From an uncultured Bacilli bacterium (GTDB lineage Bacteria; Bacillota_I; Bacilli_A; RF39; UBA660): a DNA stretch of 64,000 nucleotides. Made by a program: the position numbers and the translations under genes. This document shows positions 35,027 through 42,932 of this stretch, piece by piece. The DNA lies in the NCBI GenBank assembly GCA_905236935.1, contig CAJOQL010000050.1:13024-77023 (forward strand). The letters run 5' to 3'. The notes beneath the pieces were generated by a model. The model worked only from the letters and a program-made list of their open reading frames with translations. It ran no database searches and was not told the origin of the DNA. Numbering within the stretch: the stretch's first letter is position 1; every line of letters starts with the position of its first letter.

Positions 35027-35216
35027 ACCCATGTCATTTTGGCACTGGACACAATTTCATCTTTTTTTCTTAATCCAATCTTTACAAAGCCTTATAAATA
35101 AACGAAATATTGTGATTTTTAGTGATACAAAAAATTTGTATTTTTACCCCATTTTTGGATATCTAGATACCTTTTAGATACTCAGCGGAAGGTATCCAAA
35201 AAGGTATCTAAAAAAT
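35027..35216 (-). repeat. Repeat block D (direct repeat of block C, abuts secA)
   Basis: It holds the same ordered elements as block C: TGTCATTTTGGCACTGGACA (35032-35051), core CCTTATAAATAAACG, and the GGTATC hairpin (35164-35210). It ends about 20 bp from the secA terminator. With block C it frames cassette 1. The rest of the gap 34911-35264 is the cassette 1 promoter and the secA terminator. Confidence 0.8.
35164..35210. repeat. Long imperfect hairpin, copy D
   Basis: The same stem as 34276-34322; the loop differs (TCAGCGGAAG against TCATTAGAAG) while the arms are identical apart from the flank. Confidence 0.75.
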
Positions 35217-35235
35217 ACTTTTAATTTTAGGCATC

Positions 35236-35263
35236 AAAAAAGCCCTTATTTTATGGGGCTTTT
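35236..35263 (-). terminator. secA terminator
   Basis: Minus strand AAAGCCC-loop-GGGCTTT followed by TTT, starting 2 bp after the secA stop codon. Confidence 0.85.
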
Positions 35264-35264
35264 C

Positions 35265-37766
35265 TTACTTACCACAACATTGTTTGTATTTTTTACCGCT
35301 GCCACATGGACACGGATCATTACGACCTATTTTTTTATTTTCATTTACTTTAGGAGATTGTTTTAATGCTTCTTTACCATCATTAGTATGGACATTATTG
35401 TTATTATTTGGAGAAATATTTTGCTTAACCTCAACTTTCATAAGTAAGTTTGTAATATTTGCATCTATATTATCTTGCATCTTATCAAATATTTCATAGC
35501 CTTCTAAAGCATAAGCTTGTAACGGATTAGTTTGAGCATATCCTCTAAGTCCAATACCTTCTCTTAAATGATCCATTGCATTAATATGTTCAATCCAAGC
35601 ATCATCAATAACCCTTAAAGAAATAAATCTTATGAAATTATCACTAATCTCTTTTGGTAAAGTACTTATTTTCTCTTCAAAGTCTTTTTTTACTAAATCA
35701 TTAATAAAGTTAATTACTTCATCTTCTGTTTTATCTGTAATATCTTGAACATTAAACTTATTATTTTTCAAAATATTATTATTAAAATTAACTGTAATAT
35801 CTTCTAAATCTTTTTCAGTTAAAAAACCTTCTGGTGCAATATGATCATCTACAAAAGCATCAACATAATCATTAAAAGTTTCTAAAGTAATAGATTCTAC
35901 ATCTTCACTATCTAATATTTCATTACGACGTGCATATATTATTTTTCTTTGTTCAGATACAATATTATCATAATCTAACAAGCTTTTTCTATAATCGTAG
36001 TTATTACCTTCAACCTTCTTTTGAGCACTTTCAACCGACTTAGAAAACATTTTTGATCTAATAGGTTCTGCATCATTATAACCTACTGATTGAATCATAG
36101 TCTTAATTTTATCAGTACCAAATCTTCTCATAAGTTCATCTTCAAAAGAAATAAAGAATTGAGAATATCCAGGGTCTCCTTGACGACCAGCACGTCCTCT
36201 TAACTGATTATCAATACGACGTGATTCATGTCTTTCAGTTCCTATTACACATAAACCACCTAAATCTTTAACACCTTCACCAAGTTTAATATCAGTACCA
36301 CGTCCAGCCATATTAGTTGCAATTGTAATAGCACCTTTTTCACCAGCTTTAGCGATGATTTCCGCCTCACGTGCATGATTTTTAGCATTTAATACCTCAT
36401 GAGGTAAATTTTCTTTTTTAAGTAAACTACTTAAATATTCATTCGATTCTACTGAAATAGTACCAACCAAAATAGGTTGCCCAGTAGCATGTACTTCTTT
36501 AATAAAATTTACAATTGCAGCATATTTACCTTTTTCAGTTGCAAACATTAAATCTGCCATATCTTCACGAATACAAGGCTTATTAGTAGGTATTTCAATA
36601 ACATACATATTATAAATATCTCTAAATTCCTCTTCTTCTGTTTTAGCAGTACCAGTCATACCTGAAATCTTATTATACATTCTAAATAAATTTTGGAATG
36701 TAATTGTAGCCATAGTTTTTGTTTCTTCATTAATTTTTACGCCTTCTTTAGCCTCAATAGCTTGATGAAGTCCTTCACTAAATTGTCTACCATACATAAG
36801 TCTACCAGTAAATTGGTCTACTATTATAACTGCACCTTCCTCATCAACAACATAATCAACATCTATTTTCATTCCATAGTTTGCTTTTAAAGCTTGATTA
36901 ATATGATGAACAAGTGCTGTATTATCGGCATCATATAAATTACTTAACTTAAAGTAATCTTCAACACTTTTACTACCATCTGCCGTAAGCATAACGGTTT
37001 TAGTTTTCTCATCAATAATATAATCTTTTTCTTCTTTAAGTCTTTTTACAGCCCGATCTGCTTCAACATAAAGATTAGCAGAATTCATTTTACCACCAGA
37101 AATTATTAATGGTGTTCTTGCTTCATCAATTAGCATTGAATCAATTTCATCTAAAATACAATAGTTAAGTCCACGTTGAACTCGGTCTTCTTTTCTTTCA
37201 ACCATATTATCTCTTAAGTAATCAAAACCAATTTCATTATTAGTAGAATAAGTTATATCCGCATTATAAACTTTTTGTTTTTCCTCTGGAGACAATTCTC
37301 TTAAATTTACTCCAACACTAATACCTAAGAAATCATATATTGGTCCCATCCATTCAGCATTACGAGCTGATAAGTATTCATTTACAGTTATAACATGAAC
37401 ACCCTTACCAGCTAGTGCATTTAAATATGCAGGTAAAATAGTAGTTAAAGTTTTACCTTCACCAGTTTTCATTTCTGCAATATTTCCATAATGAATAGCA
37501 AGCCCACCAATAAGTTGAACACGATAAGGCTTTTCACCTATCTTACGATAAGCAGCCTCTCTAATTGTTGCAAATGCTTCTACCTTTATATCTTCTAATG
37601 TTTCACCATTAGCTAATCTTTCTTTAAACTCTTTAGTTTTATTTTGAAGGTCTTCATCACTCATTTTAGAATATTCTTCATCTAAAGCCTCAATTTCATC
37701 AGCAATTTTTCCAAACCTTTTTAACTCTTTATATTCAGTATCTACAAGTTTTTTTAAGAAACTCAT
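35265..37766 (-). CDS. secA: Preprotein translocase ATPase SecA
   Basis: 833 residues, full length. Walker A MKTGEGKTLTTILPAYL and the DEAD-like ILDEIDSMLIDEARTPLIIS are in nucleotide-binding domain 1, and GTISVESNEYLS with ATNMAGRGTDIKLG and GRAGRQGDPG in domain 2. The helical scaffold and wing follow. The C-terminal linker ends in the zinc-binding SEC-C motif IGRNDPCPCGSGKKYKQCCG, which contacts SecB or ribosomes. It drives Sec-dependent export. It is transcribed alone with a good terminator. Two further copies of its 3' end lie downstream at 32.2 and 33.2 kb. Confidence 0.97.
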   Translation of the reverse strand: MSFLKKLVDTEYKELKRFGKIADEIEALDEEYSKMSDEDLQNKTKEFKERLANGETLEDIKVEAFATIREAAYRKIGEKPYRVQLIGGLAIHYGNIAEMKTGEGKTLTTILPAYLNALAGKGVHVITVNEYLSARNAEWMGPIYDFLGISVGVNLRELSPEEKQKVYNADITYSTNNEIGFDYLRDNMVERKEDRVQRGLNYCILDEIDSMLIDEARTPLIISGGKMNSANLYVEADRAVKRLKEEKDYIIDEKTKTVMLTADGSKSVEDYFKLSNLYDADNTALVHHINQALKANYGMKIDVDYVVDEEGAVIIVDQFTGRLMYGRQFSEGLHQAIEAKEGVKINEETKTMATITFQNLFRMYNKISGMTGTAKTEEEEFRDIYNMYVIEIPTNKPCIREDMADLMFATEKGKYAAIVNFIKEVHATGQPILVGTISVESNEYLSSLLKKENLPHEVLNAKNHAREAEIIAKAGEKGAITIATNMAGRGTDIKLGEGVKDLGGLCVIGTERHESRRIDNQLRGRAGRQGDPGYSQFFISFEDELMRRFGTDKIKTMIQSVGYNDAEPIRSKMFSKSVESAQKKVEGNNYDYRKSLLDYDNIVSEQRKIIYARRNEILDSEDVESITLETFNDYVDAFVDDHIAPEGFLTEKDLEDITVNFNNNILKNNKFNVQDITDKTEDEVINFINDLVKKDFEEKISTLPKEISDNFIRFISLRVIDDAWIEHINAMDHLREGIGLRGYAQTNPLQAYALEGYEIFDKMQDNIDANITNLLMKVEVKQNISPNNNNNVHTNDGKEALKQSPKVNENKKIGRNDPCPCGSGKKYKQCCGK

Positions 37767-37796
37767 ATTATCACCCTCTCAAGTATTAATTATAAC

Positions 37797-37821
37797 AAAA
37801 AAAGAGGATATTTACATCCTA
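37797..37821 (-). terminator. Terminator of the 878-residue protein gene
   Basis: Minus strand AGGAT-GTAAAT-ATCCT followed by CTTTTTTT, between the end of the large gene and the secA start. Confidence 0.8.
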
Positions 37822-37842
37822 TTTTCTTCTTTTCCTAAAATA

Positions 37843-40479
37843 TTAGTACATTTGTGTTTTAACTTCACTTTCAAATGTTGGAGGATTAGTATCTAAAATT
37901 AACCCTACATCTTTAAAATATTCAGCAACCGGTAAATCTCCGCATTTCAAATATATCATCATTTTTAATCTATCAGTTAAAATTTGATATTCTTCAGCTG
38001 ATGTAACATCGGTAAGTAAATTTGTAATTATTAAATTAACAACTGTTTTTTGATCTTCAAAAGATAATGTATGTAAAAATAAAGCCATATCATCATTTAT
38101 ATAATAAGTTATAAACCCATTTAAATTTTCCATACTATTTAATCTATATCCAAAATATACTATTCTTGATAGCAATTGTTCTTTTTGTAAATAATCAAAA
38201 GGTAAAGAAAGATAATTATCATTTAAAGGTAAAACATTATCTTCATAATCCATATAAGTATCCATATCAAAACTTAAATAAATATTATTATCAACAATAA
38301 CTAATTTTCTAGCATTTGATACATTTATTACATCTTCTAATCCAAGTTCATTACCTTGAATATTCGTTAAAAATCTAAGTGTTAAATCATATTTCATTGG
38401 ATCTATTTGACAATTAAAAGCCTCTTTAATAAAAGATAGACATTCCTCTTTTTCATTTATTAATTTATTTTGATTTCCATGAACAATTGCATCTAATATT
38501 TTATCACTTACAATTTCTTGTTTATCTAAAGGTAAACTCTTTAAATATTCCTTTAATTCATCATTTCCTAATAAATTATTTAATAATAAATCATCTTGAG
38601 AAATACCTTTTCCAGTTGCTAACTCCTCAATTAAATCTTCCTTAAAATTATTATCTAAAGGAATAAGTAATAGTTCATTTTCTGATTTTATAACATTACC
38701 ACTTTCATCATAATAAGAAGTATTATCATGAGCTAAATAAAGATTATCACCTACAATAGTAAAAAACTTTAACTGATTTATCTTATCAATTTGTTCTTTA
38801 CTTAAAATATTATTATCAATTATAATTTGACAATATCTTTCATAAAGATTAGGATTATATTTACTACATAGTTTAATAATATTCTTATAAGCCCAATAAA
38901 AATCATTATTATCATTAAACATTGCTTTAACAGATTCATCGGTGTTACCTTTTGATATACGTGCAATATAATTTATAAATGGTAAATCATTATAATTAGC
39001 TTTTAATAAAATAGTTAAAGATTCATTATTATACCAATTATCACTCTTAGTAATTAACTCTAAAATGCTTAAATTAAAATCTTTATTTACTGGTACAATA
39101 ATAGCATTATCATCAATATTTTGGATATTTCGATTATAATCTAGATAAGTATTATCACTATTTAAAAAGTAAATATTACCATTACATATAACAACGCTAT
39201 TTAGATTATTAACTAAATTATAATCTGCTTCAGATAAAACATTCTCATTTTTTAAATAATCTTGTAAATATTTAACATACCAAGGAGTATAAATATCTAA
39301 AACTTTCTTATCAGATGAAACTAGAAAAGAAAATCTATCAAATGATTTACGTATATTTTTAGAATCAATCTTAGTTAAACAAAATTTAAATAGTTCATTT
39401 AATAAATTTACATCTTTAAAGTTTAAATTATTATCTTTATTAAATTTAGCAGATGAAATAGTATATACTTGGTAATAATCTAAAATATAATCAATATCTA
39501 TATCAGGAAAATTATTTTTTACCTCAGTTATAATAGCACTTACCCCATATTCATTATACTTAGCATATGTCATAGATGGAACATAATAAAGTAAATAATC
39601 AAGTAATAACCCCTGAATAGAATACGAATCAGGCACTCCAAAAGATATACTAGCTATTTTATTAGTATAGGCTTCTGCAATAAAACTATGATTTGCTTCC
39701 ACAACATAATAAATCTTTCCATCATATTCACGGCAAAAACTATGAGAAGCATGAATAATTTCATGAGCTAAAGTAAAATCACTAACTTTCCCTTTGATAA
39801 CCTTAATTTCATTTTTATTAGGCTGATAATATCCCTGTGCATTTTCACCAATATCATGTTTTATTTCTAATTCTGTTACTCTAAGAATTTTTAAGGTTTT
39901 AAGATTTTCATAAAACATCCTTAAATTCATATTTGGATCTACTGATAATAAATCATCTAAAACCGTCAAACATATTTTTTTATCATGCATAGATAAATTA
40001 TCATTACTATTAATTACACTTATTACATCTTCTCTTGAAACTTTTTCATTATTAAAATAATCATCTAAAGCTTTTAATTGTTCTTCATAAGATAAATTTT
40101 TATTACTTAATACTTCATTATCTACTACTTCATCATTAGACTGAACTACCTCTTCATAAATAGTTTGATTATTATTTAAAATTTCTTCAGCATTAACATC
40201 TTTATATTTACAACTTGGTAGTAATCCCATACTAACTGCCATAACTAAAGATACTAATTGCTTCTTATAAACTACTTTCGGTGTAAAGCTATATCTTTTA
40301 ATATTTAAAAGAACATCTGGTAATTCATTATATAATTTATCTAAATATCTATAATCCTCTAAATTAGGATAATATAATTTATTATTTTTTTCTTCCAAAA
40401 AAACTTTATAATGATTACTATCTACAAATATCATAAATGTTTTATTGTTATATTTAATAGGGAATAATTTTTTAAACAT
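37843..40479 (-). CDS. Large HEXXH protein with repeated modules, unknown family
   Basis: 878 residues. A cytoplasm-like N terminus of about 72 residues precedes one hydrophobic segment (LVSLVMAVSMGLLPSC, 75-90). The zincin motif HEIIH sits at 239-243, with E269 (FIAEAYTNK) as a candidate third ligand. The C-terminal half contains three related modules (VVICNGNIYFLNSDNTYLDY, then FTIVGDNLYLAHDNTSYYDE, then LVIVDNNIYLSFDMDTYMDY), each followed by a polar loop and a LPLD/LPFD-like segment, with helical stretches in between. I infer a membrane-anchored metallopeptidase acting outside or at the membrane. The LLPSC could be a lipobox, but the long preceding region argues against a standard lipoprotein. 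No named family is recognised. Confidence 0.7.
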   Translation of the reverse strand: MFKKLFPIKYNNKTFMIFVDSNHYKVFLEEKNNKLYYPNLEDYRYLDKLYNELPDVLLNIKRYSFTPKVVYKKQLVSLVMAVSMGLLPSCKYKDVNAEEILNNNQTIYEEVVQSNDEVVDNEVLSNKNLSYEEQLKALDDYFNNEKVSREDVISVINSNDNLSMHDKKICLTVLDDLLSVDPNMNLRMFYENLKTLKILRVTELEIKHDIGENAQGYYQPNKNEIKVIKGKVSDFTLAHEIIHASHSFCREYDGKIYYVVEANHSFIAEAYTNKIASISFGVPDSYSIQGLLLDYLLYYVPSMTYAKYNEYGVSAIITEVKNNFPDIDIDYILDYYQVYTISSAKFNKDNNLNFKDVNLLNELFKFCLTKIDSKNIRKSFDRFSFLVSSDKKVLDIYTPWYVKYLQDYLKNENVLSEADYNLVNNLNSVVICNGNIYFLNSDNTYLDYNRNIQNIDDNAIIVPVNKDFNLSILELITKSDNWYNNESLTILLKANYNDLPFINYIARISKGNTDESVKAMFNDNNDFYWAYKNIIKLCSKYNPNLYERYCQIIIDNNILSKEQIDKINQLKFFTIVGDNLYLAHDNTSYYDESGNVIKSENELLLIPLDNNFKEDLIEELATGKGISQDDLLLNNLLGNDELKEYLKSLPLDKQEIVSDKILDAIVHGNQNKLINEKEECLSFIKEAFNCQIDPMKYDLTLRFLTNIQGNELGLEDVINVSNARKLVIVDNNIYLSFDMDTYMDYEDNVLPLNDNYLSLPFDYLQKEQLLSRIVYFGYRLNSMENLNGFITYYINDDMALFLHTLSFEDQKTVVNLIITNLLTDVTSAEEYQILTDRLKMMIYLKCGDLPVAEYFKDVGLILDTNPPTFESEVKTQMY

Positions 40480-40552
40480 ATTAACACCTACTTTTCCATA
40501 ATAAATATAACATAATTTTAAATTCTTTATTTAATTTAAAATAAAACTTAAC

Positions 40553-40582
40553 ATAAAAATAGGATGCTTTACACATCCCATA
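40553..40582 (-). terminator. Terminator of hpf
   Basis: Minus strand GGATG-TGTAAAG-CATCC followed by TATTTTTATG, about 110 bp after the hpf stop. Confidence 0.7.
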
Positions 40583-40689
40583 ATTAAAATTTTCTTTATT
40601 CTCCATAAATATCTAAAATTAACCTTGCATATTAAATTCACCTTATAGAGTTATTTTTAGTCTTAAATATATAATAATTTTTTAAACAA

Positions 40690-41223
40690 TTATTTTGTAT
40701 TAATAATACCATAAGCCCCATCTTTTCTTCTATATAAAACAGATGTACAATCTTCATCAACATTATTAAATACAAAGAAATCATGATCTAAAAGTTCCAT
40801 TTGTAAAATAGCCTCTTCTTCATCCATTGGCTTAATATCTAAAGTTTTTCTTTTTACAATTTTATCTTTATTTTCTTCTTCATCTCCATTATCAAAATTA
40901 AAGATAAAGTCTACTTTTGGTTCTTTTTTAAGTTTAGCACTCATTCTAGTTTTATTTTTTCTAATTTGTCTTTCAAGTTTATCAACCATTAAATTAACTG
41001 CAGCATATAAATCATTATGTTTTTCTTCCGCTCTTAAAGTGAACTTATTAGTAGGAATTGTGACTTCAATAATTTGGTCATTATCCTTAACTCTAATTAC
41101 CACATTAGCCTTAATGTTAGAAGAATCTTCAAAATATTTTTCTAATTTCCCTATTTTATCCTCGATATGTGCTTTAATAGCATCTGTAACAACAAGTTTG
41201 TCTCCACGAATTAAAATTTCCAT
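40690..41223 (-). CDS. hpf: Ribosome hibernation promoting factor, long form
   Basis: 177 residues. The N-terminal ribosome-binding domain (IRGDKLVVTDAIKAHIEDKI, RAEEKHNDLYAAVNLMVDKL) sits in the decoding site. A charged linker and the C-terminal dimerisation domain (VKRKTLDIKPMDEEEAILQM, DHDFFVFNNVDEDCTSVLYR) pair two ribosomes into 100S particles. The length fits the long HPF of Bacillota. The upstream TGC-TATACT -10 and AGGAGATG ribosome site suggest its own promoter just after the cold-shock gene. Confidence 0.95.
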   Translation of the reverse strand: MEILIRGDKLVVTDAIKAHIEDKIGKLEKYFEDSSNIKANVVIRVKDNDQIIEVTIPTNKFTLRAEEKHNDLYAAVNLMVDKLERQIRKNKTRMSAKLKKEPKVDFIFNFDNGDEEENKDKIVKRKTLDIKPMDEEEAILQMELLDHDFFVFNNVDEDCTSVLYRRKDGAYGIINTK

Positions 41224-41268
41224 AAAATCATCTCCTAATATTAGTATAGCATAAGCATTAAAAAAAGA

Positions 41269-41484
41269 CTATAAAATTGTTGTTAATCCGATTTCGGCAA
41301 CATCAATTGCTTGTAGTCCTTTTGCAGTTTCAATTAATTTAAAGTCAACGATATCTCCTTCTTTAAGCGACTTATATCCGTCTTTAATAATAGCTGAGTA
41401 ATGAACGAAAATATCATCAAGATTATCACATTCAATAAAGCCATAACCTTTATCATTATTAAACCACTTGACTTTACCTCTCAC
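41269..41484 (-). CDS. Cold-shock domain protein (CspA family)
   Basis: About 71 residues forming one OB-fold cold-shock domain: GKVKWFNNDKGYGFIE (RNP1) and DIFVHYSAI (RNP2). It binds single-stranded RNA and DNA as an RNA chaperone. I place the start at GTG 41484, 8 bp after AAGGTAGG; the only nearby ATG is out of frame and opens a four-codon minicistron, so start choice here is unusual. A TATAAT -10 lies about 115 bp upstream, giving the long 5' leader usual for cold-shock genes (gap 41494-41688). Confidence 0.9.
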   Translation of the reverse strand: MRGKVKWFNNDKGYGFIECDNLDDIFVHYSAIIKDGYKSLKEGDIVDFKLIETAKGLQAIDVAEIGLTTIL

Positions 41485-41688
41485 ACATAACACCTACCTT
41501 CCATTTTAATTCTTTTACTGCATCACATACGGCAATAAAACATTGGTAATTGGTAAGTACCATGTATAATTTTATGTGACAAATTCATTATAGCAAATAC
41601 TATAATTATTTCCACTAAAATTGTTTAAAATACACAAATAATTGTCTTAAAAAAATTAAAAGCTCATTTAGACTTAAATTTATACATT

Positions 41689-42390
41689 TTAAACAACATT
41701 ATCTTTATACTTTTTAGAACACATAAAAATTTGTTCACCATTTTCTAAAACAAAATAGCTTTCACACCAATTATACATATTAATTTTCCGAGGATTAATT
41801 AAACATGCCCGATGAATCTGAATAAAATCTTTAGGATAATACTCCAGAATTTCTTTCAAACTAAAAGATGCTGCATACTTATTTTTTTCTGTAACAACAT
41901 AAACTTTTCTTTCCTCTGTTTCTCTATAAATATATAAAATATCATTAATTAATACTTTATAATCACCTTTTTTATCAAGAACAAAATATTTTATATTCCT
42001 TGTATAATTAAAAACTATTTCATCTAGTTCTTCCTTTAATAATTCTGCCATTTTATAATTTTTAGAAATAAAAGAATAAACTTTATGAACATTTTTAAAT
42101 ACTACTTCAAATAATAAATCATCTCTAGTAATAAATAATATTTCACTATTATGATCTACATTACGTATTTCTTTAGCAATATCTATTCCAGATTTATTAG
42201 AATTTAAACCTATATCAATTAGATAAATCTTATACGTATTATCATGAATTAGTTTACTAAGACCTTTATTATAAGAATCAAATTCTATAGTCTTGTAAAT
42301 TAGACTATAATCTTGCATTATTTCTTTAATAATACTTCTATAAATTTCAATGTACTTAAATTCATTTTCTATAATTATGTAATTTATCAT
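41689..42390 (-). CDS. LytTR-type response regulator, orphan
   Basis: 233 residues. The receiver domain (1-125) has the phospho-acceptor aspartate in YLIDIGLNSNKSGIDIAKEI. The N-terminal acidic pair reads EN rather than DD or DE, which may weaken Mg2+ binding. The LytTR DNA-binding domain follows (YIYRETEERKVYVVTEKNK, DFIQIHRACLINPRKI). No sensor kinase is adjacent, unlike AgrA/ComE systems. Likely a transcription regulator of surface or competence-type genes; the targets are unknown. Confidence 0.85.
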   Translation of the reverse strand: MINYIIIENEFKYIEIYRSIIKEIMQDYSLIYKTIEFDSYNKGLSKLIHDNTYKIYLIDIGLNSNKSGIDIAKEIRNVDHNSEILFITRDDLLFEVVFKNVHKVYSFISKNYKMAELLKEELDEIVFNYTRNIKYFVLDKKGDYKVLINDILYIYRETEERKVYVVTEKNKYAASFSLKEILEYYPKDFIQIHRACLINPRKINMYNWCESYFVLENGEQIFMCSKKYKDNVV

Positions 42391-42503
42391 TTTTAAATTT
42401 ATCTCTCCTAATTTATTCTTTATTTACTCCTAAGATATAAACATTATAATAAAATTAGAATTTCTTAAATTCACAAAGTCCTTGATTTATAGTAGTTAAA
42501 TCT

Positions 42504-42932
42504 TTAATATAAATAACTTTCTTCCTTCTTTAATTCCTTTTCCTTTAAAACACGTCTTTTATCATAATTATGTTTTCCCTTACAAACACCAAGTTTTATT
42601 TTAGCTTTATTATTTTTAAAATATAATTCTAAAGGAATTAGGGTATATCCATCTTTTTCTAAATAATCTTTTAGATTTTTAATTTCTTTTTTATGTAAAA
42701 GTAACTTTCTAGTTCTTCTTTCTTCATGATTAAAACGATTACCTTCATCATATTTGGCAATATACATATTTAATAAAAACACTTCATTATTTTTAACTTT
42801 AGCATAAGTATCCTTTAAATTAGCACTACCTTTTCTTATAGACTTAATTTCTGTCCCAGTTAAAACAATACCTGCTTCTATTTCTTTTATAATAAAATAA
42901 TCAAAGTAAGCCTTACGATTTTTTATTTCCAT
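42504..42932 (-). CDS. smpB: SsrA-binding protein
   Basis: SmpB carries tmRNA to stalled ribosomes. Marks are [41 protein letters not shown], the [20 protein letters not shown] strand, and the basic tail [21 protein letters not shown] start at ATG 42932 ([13 protein letters not shown]), 6 bp after GGGG; two in-frame starts lie just upstream. It is encoded directly after and overlapping rnr, the usual rnr-smpB pair. The tmRNA gene itself is not found in the window. Confidence 0.95.
   Translation of the reverse strand: MEIKNRKAYFDYFIIKEIEAGIVLTGTEIKSIRKGSANLKDTYAKVKNNEVFLLNMYIAKYDEGNRFNHEERRTRKLLLHKKEIKNLKDYLEKDGYTLIPLELYFKNNKAKIKLGVCKGKHNYDKRRVLKEKELKKEESYLY

Noticed and set aside
34276..35210. 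GGTATC hairpins as integron attC sites
   Set aside because: No GTT/AAC R boxes and no integrase gene; each cassette has its own promoter. The array only resembles an integron.
40481..40606. 41-codon frame on the minus strand just before the 878-residue gene
   Set aside because: It has no Shine-Dalgarno site and reads straight through the hpf terminator hairpin.
42391..42503. Possible tmRNA gene beside smpB
   Set aside because: The gap is too short and shows no tRNA-Ala-like ends.
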